A stretch of 64,000 nt of DNA from Pseudomonas putida. Lineage in GTDB: Bacteria; Pseudomonadota; Gammaproteobacteria; Pseudomonadales; Pseudomonadaceae. The position numbers were made by a program, and so were the translations under genes. Every line of letters starts with the position of its first letter. Position 1 is the first letter of the stretch. Of this stretch, positions 31,682 through 42,588 are shown piece by piece. Below the pieces are notes generated by a model. That model had not been told where the DNA came from and did no database searches. It saw nothing but the letters and a program-made list of their open reading frames with translations. The stretch spans positions 124,001 through 188,000 of the forward strand of contig NZ_SMTE01000002.1 in NCBI RefSeq assembly GCF_004357765.1. The letters are read 5' to 3'.

Positions 31682-33217
31682 ATGCCAATTGAAACTAAGG
31701 TACCTGCTGAGATTCCGCGCACGTTGAAGACCTGGGTAACGGTACTCGACGGCATTCGCCTGCCGGTGCCGAAACACAGTCATGACCGGGTAATGGCCGC
31801 CATCAACGACAGCCGACGGTCCCTGCGCGACATCGCCGAACTGATGCAGGACAGCCCGGCTCTGGTGCTCTCGGTGATGCGCGAAGCCAACCATCCCGGC
31901 AATCCAAGCCAGGCCGAGCCGGCCGAAAGCCTGGAAATCGCCCTCAACCGTCTGGGCCTGGCGCGCACCGAGCAATTGCTCAAGCGCTTGCCTTCACTGC
32001 CAGACGAAGAACTGCCGCCGGTCCTGTGCCAGTTCCTGCTCATCAGCCAGCACGCTGCGCAACAGGCCAGCGGACTGTTCGCCAGCCGCCTGGCGCGGCT
32101 GTGGCAGGAGATCCACTGGGGCAGTCTGCTGTTTCTGGCACCGCTATGGCCGCTGGCCCTGGCCTACCCCAAATTACTCGACACCTGGGAACTGCGGGTT
32201 ATCCACAAGGGCGAGGACGCCGCGCAGGTGGAGCACGAGTTGTTTGGCGTGCGCATCATGGCTCTGTGCCGGGCTGTGGCCGAGCATTGGCGCCTGCCCC
32301 AGTGGGTCACCCAGGGCTACCGGCTGCTGCTCGAAGAGCGCGAGCAACTGGCGCTGGTGCTGAATATCGCCCGCGATTCGGACGAACTCAGCCAACAGCA
32401 CCGCCTGGACGAGGAGCCGGGGCTGCGCCGCTGGTTCAACCAGCCCGCCAATACCGTATTGTTGGCCAACAACCTGGCATTGGCCGCACAAGTGGGCTGG
32501 GACAATCCCCATTTGCTGCGCTGGCAGCTGCTGACTGCCCTGTACCTGCAGACATCGCTGGACGACGTGCAGCAGCAGGTGCATCAGCAGGCTGCCGCGA
32601 GTGCCCGTCACCATGCCCGGTACGCCGTATTCCACCCCGCCGAAGCCTTGATCTGGCCCTGGCAGCAGCGCCGCCCGCACCCCGACATGCTCACCCCACC
32701 GCCGCCCGGCAGCGACGACTTGGCACGCTGGCGCAAGCTGTGTCAGGAGCTATTGGCACAACCCAGTCCATTCGCCAATGCCGTGCACCTGGCCAGCCAG
32801 GCCCGCGAGGCCCTGCAGGCCTGCGGCATGCAGCGCATCCTGCTGCTGAGCCTGGATCGAACCTGCGATTACCTGCGCGTACAGCAAGCCAGCGGGCTGC
32901 CCAAGGAAGCGGAGGCCATCGCCCTGCAAGTACCGCAGAACAAGTTGCTGCAAAAGCTGCTGAGCAAGGCCGCGCAGCTGCGACTGACCCCCGATAACCA
33001 CGCCCAGTTCGCCGCCCTGCTGCCCGCCCCCTTGCGCACACTGTTCAGCGGCGAGCACCTGCTGTTGCGTTCGCTGGCCGTGGATGACCAGGTCTTGATG
33101 CTGGCCGTGGCCGACCAGGGCGGAAAGCCGCTGGCCGATGTCAGCGTGCAGGCGTTCGGCAAGACCGCACAATGCATCGAGCGGGCCCTGGCGCTTTTCG
33201 CCAGCCGCAACCCTTGA
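31682..33217 (+). CDS. HDOD domain protein with C-terminal GAF-like region
   Basis: This 511-residue soluble protein begins with an HDOD-type helical domain (residues ~15-230; SRRSLRDIAELMQDSPALVLSVMREANHP, with later LGLARTEQLLKRLPSLP), related to HD phosphohydrolases but usually without enzymatic activity. The last ~170 residues (ALQACGMQRILLLSLDRT ... LMLAVADQGGKPL) look like a GAF sensor fold, an inference from pattern. HDOD proteins in Pseudomonas often act in signalling, including motility and cyclic-di-GMP pathways. It diverges from motAB, and 44 bp separate it from rhdA downstream. Confidence 0.82.
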   Translation: MPIETKVPAEIPRTLKTWVTVLDGIRLPVPKHSHDRVMAAINDSRRSLRDIAELMQDSPALVLSVMREANHPGNPSQAEPAESLEIALNRLGLARTEQLLKRLPSLPDEELPPVLCQFLLISQHAAQQASGLFASRLARLWQEIHWGSLLFLAPLWPLALAYPKLLDTWELRVIHKGEDAAQVEHELFGVRIMALCRAVAEHWRLPQWVTQGYRLLLEEREQLALVLNIARDSDELSQQHRLDEEPGLRRWFNQPANTVLLANNLALAAQVGWDNPHLLRWQLLTALYLQTSLDDVQQQVHQQAAASARHHARYAVFHPAEALIWPWQQRRPHPDMLTPPPPGSDDLARWRKLCQELLAQPSPFANAVHLASQAREALQACGMQRILLLSLDRTCDYLRVQQASGLPKEAEAIALQVPQNKLLQKLLSKAAQLRLTPDNHAQFAALLPAPLRTLFSGEHLLLRSLAVDDQVLMLAVADQGGKPLADVSVQAFGKTAQCIERALALFASRNP

Positions 33218-33261
33218 GCCTTGCGCTACAATCGCCCCTCTTTCCACATCGGAGAACGTGG

Positions 33262-34071
33262 ATGACTGACTTTTCCGGCTTGCCTCTGGTGATCGAGCCC
33301 GAGGACCTGCTGCCGCGCCTGGATTGCCCCCAGTTGATCCTGGTCGACCTGAGCAGCATCAACCGCTACATCAGCGGGCACATTCCCGGCGCCCGTTTCG
33401 TCGAAGGCAAGCGCACCCAGCTTGGCCAGCCGCCTGCTCCTGGCCTGCTGCCGCCTCTGGGTGAACTGGAGAAGCTGTTCAGCGAGCTCGGTCATCGCGA
33501 CGATGCCGTCTACGTGGTTTACGACGACGAGGGCGGCGGTTGGGCCGGGCGCTTCATCTGGTTGCTCGACGTCATCGGTCACAAGGCCCACCACTATCTC
33601 AACGGCGGCATCCAGGCCTGGCCGGCGGACAAGCTCACCACCGAAGTGCCCCCAGCGGGCAACACCCCGGTGAGGCTGCGGTTTCACAGCGAACCAACGG
33701 CTTCCCGCGAGTACCTGCAGAGCCGCCTGGGCGACGATGACCTGGTCATCTGGGATGCCCGTGGGCCGCAGGAATACAATGGCGAGAAGGTCCTGGCAGC
33801 CAAGGGCGGCCATATACCTGGCGCGGTCAACTTCGAGTGGACCGCCGGCATGGACCTCAATGACCACCTGCGCATCCGCAAGGACATCGCCGAAGTGCTC
33901 GAGCGCCTGGGCATCACCCCGGACAAGGAAGTGATCACCCACTGCCAGACCCACCGCCGCTCCGGTTTCACTTACCTGGTGGCCAAGGCCCTCGGCTACC
34001 CACGGGTCAAGGCGTATGCCGGCTCGTGGAGCGAATGGGGCAACCACCCGGACACGCCTGTAGAAGTCTAA
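33262..34071 (+). CDS. rhdA: Thiosulfate sulfurtransferase (tandem rhodanese, RhdA type)
   Basis: This 269-residue protein has two rhodanese modules. The first (~10-130) has no cysteine at the active-site position and is structural; the second carries the catalytic Cys in the loop CQTHRRSG near residue 232, nearly the CQTHHRSG loop known from Azotobacter RhdA. It can transfer sulfane sulfur from thiosulfate to cyanide or other acceptors. The ATG at 33262 follows CGGAGA; the frame upstream overlaps the HDOD gene without support. It is followed by psd after nine bases and likely shares its transcript. Confidence 0.92.
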   Translation: MTDFSGLPLVIEPEDLLPRLDCPQLILVDLSSINRYISGHIPGARFVEGKRTQLGQPPAPGLLPPLGELEKLFSELGHRDDAVYVVYDDEGGGWAGRFIWLLDVIGHKAHHYLNGGIQAWPADKLTTEVPPAGNTPVRLRFHSEPTASREYLQSRLGDDDLVIWDARGPQEYNGEKVLAAKGGHIPGAVNFEWTAGMDLNDHLRIRKDIAEVLERLGITPDKEVITHCQTHRRSGFTYLVAKALGYPRVKAYAGSWSEWGNHPDTPVEV

Positions 34072-34080
34072 GGAACCTGC

Positions 34081-34944
34081 ATGAAATCCCGTTTGTTCAT
34101 CATCAGCCAGTACCTGCTGCCGCACCACCTACTGTCGCGCCTGGCCGGCTGCATTGCCGAGTGCCGCGTAAGCTGGTTCAAGAATGCTTTCACCGCGTGG
34201 TTCGCCAAGCGCTACCAGGTGAACATGAGCGAGGCCGTGGTCGAAGACCTCACCGCCTACGAGCACTTCAACGCCTTCTTCACCCGCGCCCTGAAGCCCG
34301 GCGCCCGCCCGCTGGACGAAACGCCGGGCGCCATCCTCTGCCCAGCCGATGGCGCGATCAGCCAGCTTGGCCCGATCGAACACGGTCGCATCTTCCAGGC
34401 CAAGGGCCACAGCTTCAGCGCCCAGGAGCTGCTGGGCGGCGATCCGGCCCTGGCAGCGCCGTTCATGGGTGGCGAATTCGCCACCGTGTACCTGTCGCCA
34501 AAGGACTACCACCGGGTGCACATGCCGCTGGCCGGCACCCTGCGCGAAATGGTCTACGTACCGGGCCGTCTGTTCTCGGTCAACCAGACCACCGCCGAGA
34601 ACGTGCCGGAGCTGTTCGCCCGCAACGAGCGCGTGGTGTGCCTGTTCGACACCGAACGTGGGCCGATGGCCGTGGTATTGGTCGGCGCGATGATCGTCGC
34701 CTCGATCGAGACCGTTTGGGCCGGGCTGGTCACGCCGCCCAAGCGCGAGATCAAGACATTCCGTTATGACGAAGGCAGCCGTACGCCGATCCATCTGGAA
34801 AAAGGTGCCGAGCTTGGCCGCTTCAAGCTGGGCTCCACCGCGATCGTGCTGTTCGGCCCCGAGCAGGTGAAGTGGGCGCAGACCCTCGGCGCAAGCTCAG
34901 CGGTGCGCATGGGTGAATTGCTGGCAACGCCTGCCCAGGCCTGA
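34081..34944 (+). CDS. psd: Phosphatidylserine decarboxylase proenzyme
   Basis: This 287-residue inner-membrane enzyme converts phosphatidylserine to phosphatidylethanolamine. The self-cleavage motif LGST is present near the C-terminus (FKLGSTAIVLFGPEQV), where the Ser becomes the pyruvoyl group, and the conserved segments YEHFNAFFTRALKPGARP and DYHRVHMPL are visible. Length is standard. It ends before a perfect inverted repeat facing serB. Confidence 0.97.
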   Translation: MKSRLFIISQYLLPHHLLSRLAGCIAECRVSWFKNAFTAWFAKRYQVNMSEAVVEDLTAYEHFNAFFTRALKPGARPLDETPGAILCPADGAISQLGPIEHGRIFQAKGHSFSAQELLGGDPALAAPFMGGEFATVYLSPKDYHRVHMPLAGTLREMVYVPGRLFSVNQTTAENVPELFARNERVVCLFDTERGPMAVVLVGAMIVASIETVWAGLVTPPKREIKTFRYDEGSRTPIHLEKGAELGRFKLGSTAIVLFGPEQVKWAQTLGASSAVRMGELLATPAQA

Positions 34945-34965
34945 AGGTTTGGCGCGGTACTTTCT

Positions 34966-35015
34966 GCGCCTGTGAGACCGAGCGCCGCGCGGGCGGCGCT
35001 CGGTCTCACAGGCGC
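34966..35015. repeat. Perfect 23-bp inverted repeat between psd and serB
   Basis: The arm at 34966-34988 (GCGCCTGTGAGACCGAGC...) is the exact reverse complement of 34993-35015 around a 4-nt spacer. It sits between convergent genes and could act as a terminator, though no T-run follows. The core GAGACCGAGCGCCGC occurs again at about 27101-27115, indicating a dispersed REP-like family distinct from the GCGGGCTTGCCCGC type. Confidence 0.85.
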
Positions 35016-35036
35016 CAAAGCACTCGAAGCAACCCC

Positions 35037-36251
35037 TTACCCACGCGCCTCACGATCCCGAAGCCCCAGCAGGTACAACACGCCGTCCAGGCCCAAGGTC
35101 GAGATCGCCTGCTTGGCAGACTGACGTACCAGCGGCTTGGCGCGGAAGGCCACGCCCAGACCGGCCAGGGCCAGCATCGGCAGGTCGTTGGCGCCATCGC
35201 CCACGGCAATCGTCTGCTGAAGCTGCAGGCCCTCATCGGCGGCCAGCTTCTGCAGCAGCTCGGCTTTGCGCTGGGCGTCGACGATCGGCTCCACGGCAAC
35301 GCCCGTGACCTTGCCATCCACCACTTCCAGCTCATTGGCGAACACGTAGTCGATGCCCAGGCGCGCCTGCACTTGCTTGGCGAAGTAGGTGAAGCCACCG
35401 GACAGGATCGCAGTCTTGTAACCCAGACGCTTGAGCTCGGCGAACAGGTTCTCAGCGCCTTCGGTCAGACGCAGCGAAGCACCGATTTGATCCAGGACAC
35501 CAACGTCCAGCCCCTTGAGCAGCGCCATGCGCTCCTTGAAGCTGGCACGGAAATCCAGCTCGCCGCGCATCGCCCGCTCGGTGATGGCCGCCACCTGTTC
35601 GCCGACTCCAGCGGCCTTGGCCAGCTCGTCGATGACTTCGGCCTCGATCAGCGTCGAGTCCATGTCGAACACCGCCAGGCGGCGGTTACGACGGAACAGG
35701 TCGTCCTTCTGGAAGGCGATGTCGATATTCAGCGCTTCGGCCAGGGCGAAGAATTCGCTGCGCAGGGCCTGAGCATCGCTCGGCACGCCACGCACGGAAA
35801 TCTCCAGGGCAGACTTGCCTTTCACGCTTTCATTATCCAGCGACACGCGAGCAGACAGGCGCTCGATGCGCTCGATGGTCAGGCCATACTGGCTGATCAC
35901 CGCACTCACCCGCTGCAGTTGCTCGGGTTTGATCTTGCGGCTGAGCACCGTCACGATGTGCCGCGCCTCGCCATGGCCATCGGCCCAATGCTGATAATCG
36001 GCTTCGGAGATCGGCGTGTAGCGGGCTTGCAGGTTCAACTCGTGCGCCTTGGCCTGCACGCTTTGCAGGAGGTTGGTAGCCACTTCGTTATCCGGGATAT
36101 CGACCAGGATGCCGAACGACAAGGTGCCGTGCATGACGGCCAGGCCGATGTCGAGGATGTTCACACCGCCCTGGAGCAGGACGCCGGTCAGGGCGGCGGT
36201 AAGACCGGGACGGTCCTCACCGGTGATGTTGATCAGGACGATTTCGCGCAC
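35037..36251 (-). CDS. serB: Phosphoserine phosphatase SerB
   Basis: This 404-residue enzyme dephosphorylates phosphoserine, the last step of serine synthesis. The N-terminal half has ACT-like regulatory domains (REIVLINITGEDRPGLTAAL), and the C-terminal HAD domain has the nucleophile motif FDMDSTLIEAEVID, the SGGFTYFAKQ segment and the metal motif GDGANDLPML. I chose the GTG at 36251, which has GGAG seven bases upstream and matches the family start; the frame continues 11 codons further. It is divergent from an AhpA/YtjB gene, as in E. coli. Confidence 0.95.
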   Translation of the reverse strand: MREIVLINITGEDRPGLTAALTGVLLQGGVNILDIGLAVMHGTLSFGILVDIPDNEVATNLLQSVQAKAHELNLQARYTPISEADYQHWADGHGEARHIVTVLSRKIKPEQLQRVSAVISQYGLTIERIERLSARVSLDNESVKGKSALEISVRGVPSDAQALRSEFFALAEALNIDIAFQKDDLFRRNRRLAVFDMDSTLIEAEVIDELAKAAGVGEQVAAITERAMRGELDFRASFKERMALLKGLDVGVLDQIGASLRLTEGAENLFAELKRLGYKTAILSGGFTYFAKQVQARLGIDYVFANELEVVDGKVTGVAVEPIVDAQRKAELLQKLAADEGLQLQQTIAVGDGANDLPMLALAGLGVAFRAKPLVRQSAKQAISTLGLDGVLYLLGLRDREARG

Positions 36252-36386
36252 AACCTGGCTCCGACTTCGATGAAAAATGCGCATTCTACCGATTTTCCAT
36301 GACCATCGGGCACCAACGCTACTTTGCCGACAAATTATGGCTCGCTATACTGCGCAACACTTTTCTGCCATTAAGAGCCGCGCTCT

Positions 36387-37832
36387 GTGAACCGGCCCAC
36401 GCCCGTCAAGCCAGACAACTTCTTCCTGATGATCTTCCGTGCCCTGCGTCAACGCCGCGTTCCCCTGGCACTGCGCATCGCCAGCACCAACATATTTTTG
36501 GTCGCGCTGGCGCTGGTGATCTATGCCTGCGTCATGGGCCTGCAGTTCAAGCAGGCCATGCATGAACAGGCCGATGCCCTCGGCCAGAGCCTGACCACCC
36601 AGACCGCGACCTCGGCCACGGAACTGTTGGTGTCCAACGACATCCTCAGCCTCAATGTGCTGCTCGGCAACCTGGTGAAAAACCCTCTGGTGGCCCACGC
36701 AGCGATCTACAGCGTCGACAACCGCATCCTCGCCGAGGCCGGCCAGCGTCCGCGCAACAGCCTGCTGGGCGAAGCCGAGGGCTTGTTCCAGACCAAGATC
36801 ACCTTCCAGGACGTCACCGCCGGGCAACTGCGCATCAGCCTGGACATGAGCCAGTTCCAGCAGCCCATGCTGATCAGCCTGCAGAGCATGGGGATCCTCG
36901 CCGCGATCCTGCTGGCCCTGGCCTTGAGCCTGAGCCTGCGCCAAGGTCGCTACATCACCACGCCGCTGCTGCAACTGCGCGTCTGGCTGCGGGATCCACA
37001 CCCCTATACCCCGGCGATCGACCGCCAGGACGAGATCGGCGACCTGGCGCGTCAGTTGCACGCCCGCTTGGCACCGCCTCCGCCACCGGAGCCTGAGGAG
37101 GACGAGGAAGACGAAGGCGACTTCGACGACCTGTACGACCAGCAGCCCCCGGCGCCACGTGCCACGGCCCAGGCCGACGAGGACGATGACGAGGCCTTTG
37201 CCGGCCTGCTGGACAGCGACGAGCCCGCGCCCAAAGTGGCCCTGGTCGAGTCCGACGAGCCGCAGAACAGCGCCGTGCTGGCCGTGCAACTGGGTTCCCA
37301 GGAACAACTGCGGCGCCTGCCACGCACGCGCCTGACCGAGTTGCTGGAGCGTTATCGCGATTGCCTGGAGCAGGCCGCCTCATTGTACGAAGGCGAAACC
37401 CACACGCTCAATGATGGCAGTACCCTGGTGTTGTTCCACAGCCGCGACAGCGGCGAAGACTACCTGACCAACGCCATTTGCTGCGGCGAGCTGCTGCGCG
37501 CCTTGGGCCATGCCTTGCAGATCGAGGTAGCCGACAGCGGCATCACCCTGCAACTGCAGCTGGGCCTGGTGCACGGTGATGACCTGCAGGGGCTGGAACT
37601 GGTCGACGTGCTGATGACCGAAAAGGCCCAGGACGCTCTGGCCTTGTCACAGCACAGCCGCAATTTGCTGCTGGTCGAGCGGCAGATCAGCGACGACGCA
37701 TTGATCCGCCAACGCGCACGCATCCGCCCGATTGCCAGCCCTGAAGGAGCCTGCTGTGTGGAGCGATTGATGGAGCCGTACCCGTCGATGCTGGAACGAC
37801 AACTGGCACGACTGGATGAGCGCAAGAGCTGA
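36387..37832 (+). CDS. AhpA/YtjB (SMP) family membrane protein
   Basis: This 481-residue protein has two membrane helices (~29-52 and ~162-185) flanking a periplasmic domain of about 110 residues, then a HAMP-like linker, a striking Pro- and acid-rich insert (~229-270, with runs such as PPPPPEPEEDEEDEGDFDD) and a C-terminal domain (~296-481). The family is also known as SMP/YtjB and sits beside serB in E. coli; its function is unclear. The C-terminal domain has a pattern resembling class III nucleotide cyclases but lacks obvious catalytic aspartates. The start is a GTG at 36387; AAGAG lies upstream. It ends before a bidirectional terminator. Confidence 0.85.
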   Translation: MNRPTPVKPDNFFLMIFRALRQRRVPLALRIASTNIFLVALALVIYACVMGLQFKQAMHEQADALGQSLTTQTATSATELLVSNDILSLNVLLGNLVKNPLVAHAAIYSVDNRILAEAGQRPRNSLLGEAEGLFQTKITFQDVTAGQLRISLDMSQFQQPMLISLQSMGILAAILLALALSLSLRQGRYITTPLLQLRVWLRDPHPYTPAIDRQDEIGDLARQLHARLAPPPPPEPEEDEEDEGDFDDLYDQQPPAPRATAQADEDDDEAFAGLLDSDEPAPKVALVESDEPQNSAVLAVQLGSQEQLRRLPRTRLTELLERYRDCLEQAASLYEGETHTLNDGSTLVLFHSRDSGEDYLTNAICCGELLRALGHALQIEVADSGITLQLQLGLVHGDDLQGLELVDVLMTEKAQDALALSQHSRNLLLVERQISDDALIRQRARIRPIASPEGACCVERLMEPYPSMLERQLARLDERKS

Positions 37833-37884
37833 CTGCCAATACGCGGTGAGCTTCGGCGCTCGAACTGAATGACCCTGCCGTACA

Positions 37885-37924
37885 CCCACAAAAAAGCCCG
37901 CAATGATGCGGGCTTTTTTGTGGG
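37885..37924. terminator. Bidirectional intrinsic terminator
   Basis: A perfect 18-bp stem (37885-37902 and 37907-37924) with loop ATGA. The GC core AGCCCGC/GCGGGCT is flanked by six A on one side and six T on the other. It serves the AhpA/YtjB gene and the convergent lipoprotein gene. Confidence 0.95.
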
Positions 37925-37935
37925 TATCCGTTCGG

Positions 37936-38643
37936 TCAGAACCGATACACCTCCATGTCCGTGCGAATCGGCGAAGCCATTGGAATCTTGGCTTTCTCCG
38001 GTGCCTTCTTGACCTGCACCGGTGCCGGCTTCTTCGGCGTTTCTTCAGCGATGGCCGGCTGATTGGCCAACGGCTTGACCGCCGAGCTCAACTGCTCGGC
38101 CAGCTTCTGCAACAGCTGGCCCTGGGCCTGCACCTGCGAAGACTCGCTGCCCTCGTGCTGTTGCTCGAGGTGCACGATACGGTTGTCGCGCACATGGCCA
38201 CGACGGTCGAGCAGACGCCATTGGGCATCGAGCACAGCCGGTTGGTTCTTGCCCGAGTCCAGGCGGGTGATCGACAACAGCACTTGCACGTCCGGCGTGA
38301 AGCCGGTGCTTGCCGGTGCCAGCACGACACGCTGGCTGTCCAGCCGCCAGGCCAGCTGACGAACCAGCAACTGGTCGATATCGGACGACAGGCTACCGGC
38401 CCAGCGACCGTCGGTCGCCGAGCTCAGGCTGCCATCGGCCTGACGCTGCAGAAAGGTCTCACGTTGCAGGTAGTCGGCGATCGATACCGGGCCGAGCACC
38501 ACGGCCATGCCCGCGCTTTGCGAAGGCTGACCAGGATCACCGCTGTCGAGTTGGTACAAGGCTACCGGCTGATGCATGCTGCATCCGCCCAACCCCAGCA
38601 AACCCGTCATCAACAGCGCAAATGGAAGGCGCAGAAATTTCAT
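37936..38643 (-). CDS. PqiC/YmbA-like outer-membrane lipoprotein
   Basis: This 235-residue protein has a lipoprotein signal peptide (MKFLRLPFALLMTGLLGLGGC) with the lipobox cysteine at residue 21. The following region (MAVVLGPVSIADYLQRE, RWAGSLSSDIDQLLVRQLAWRL) matches the PqiC/YmbA (DUF330) pattern of lipoproteins that work with MCE transport proteins. There is no pqiA/pqiB beside it here, so its partner is not evident. The C-terminus is Lys/Pro-rich. An overlapping ATG three bases upstream is equally possible. It lies 174 bp downstream of parC on the same strand. Confidence 0.85.
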   Translation of the reverse strand: MKFLRLPFALLMTGLLGLGGCSMHQPVALYQLDSGDPGQPSQSAGMAVVLGPVSIADYLQRETFLQRQADGSLSSATDGRWAGSLSSDIDQLLVRQLAWRLDSQRVVLAPASTGFTPDVQVLLSITRLDSGKNQPAVLDAQWRLLDRRGHVRDNRIVHLEQQHEGSESSQVQAQGQLLQKLAEQLSSAVKPLANQPAIAEETPKKPAPVQVKKAPEKAKIPMASPIRTDMEVYRF

Positions 38644-38817
38644 CATCCCGTCCAGGCGGTCGCTAATCAGCAAACCGCAATGATACTGACTTAGATTCAT
38701 TTGGGCACACAGCCACGCTGGCACCACAAGGGCACTATCATCCGCGAAATAGCCGCCCGACTCCAGCATTTCTGCCCGGAACGACGCTGAAATTGCCGTT
38801 CCAGGCAGTCTGGCGGA

Positions 38818-41601
<2,784 letters not shown>

Positions 41602-41605
<4 letters not shown>

Positions 41606-42588
41606 GGCTGGGCGCTCCAGCCGCCCTCGGGCGCGGCAAAGCGCCAGACGATCGGCCGAGTCTCACCATCGGCGCGGTCGCTGCCGTTGTTGTCCAGGCC
41701 GATCCATGCGCCCTTGGCGTCGATCACCAGCGCTTCGGCCAGGCCGAACGGCTGATCGTAGCGACGCTCGGGGACCAGGGCATCGGCGGCGAACGACCAG
41801 CAGCGCTCGACCTTGCCGGTGTCTGGATCGCGGCGGCACACACGAAACGCGTTGCGCTCGAGGGTGAACAGCTTGCCCTCGAACATCGCCAGGTCGGAAA
41901 AGTCCCGGGACAGTGGCCGTGGATTGGGCATCTGCGGTGGCTGCATCTCGACCCCGGCTTCACTGAGCAACACGCAGCTGCGCCCACAGTTCCATAGCGA
42001 TTGCTGTCGCTCGATCACCACCAGGCCCCGTCGCTCACGCTCGGCCGCCAACCACAAGCGGTCACCGGCTGGATTGATGGCCAGGCCTTCGAACAGGGCA
42101 TTGAAGTTCAGCAGCATGCCGCTGGCACGAGCCTGGCGCATCATCACCGGGTCGATCTTCAGCCAGTTGGGCTCGCCTTCGAGGGGCAATTGCAGAACGG
42201 CAGCATGGGCTTCGCTGACCAGATAGAGGTTGTCGCTCTGGTCGCAGGTGATGCCCTCGAAATCCAGATCACCGCCGCGCACCAGCGCCGCCGCCCAGCT
42301 CCGCGCCTTCAAGCCCCAGGGCAGGCCACTTTCAGGGACTGGCGGGGGGGTGAATATCAACGGCTCGGCGCGCCAGACCGCTTCTTGCTGGTCGTAGCGA
42401 TAGATACGGTCGTCATCGCGGTCCGAAACGCCCCACAAGCTGCCACGACAAAACGCCAGGCCGGAAAGATTGCCGCCGCGCATGCCTTCGATCGGGTGCT
42501 CGGCGGTCAACTTCAACTGCGGCCACTCGCTGGCCTGACACGTCAGGGCAACCAGGGCAAGGCAGGCAGCTAACAGCAGACGAATCAA
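41602..42588 (-). CDS. Periplasmic esterase-like activity of phytase family protein
   Basis: This 328-residue protein has a signal peptide (MIRLLLAACLALVALTCQA) and a beta-propeller-like body. Segments such as GGNLSGLAFCRGSLWGVSDRDDDRIYRYD, GDLDFEGITCDQSDNLYLVSE and EGLAINPAGDRLWLAAERER match the family called esterase-like activity of phytase. The true substrate is not known. It overlaps parE by four bases at its start and the aspartic protease gene by four at its end, so it is coupled to topoisomerase IV genes. Confidence 0.8.

Noticed and set aside
27869-33217. A possible CRISPR array or other regular direct-repeat array
   Set aside because: No set of equally spaced direct repeats was found here or elsewhere in the window.
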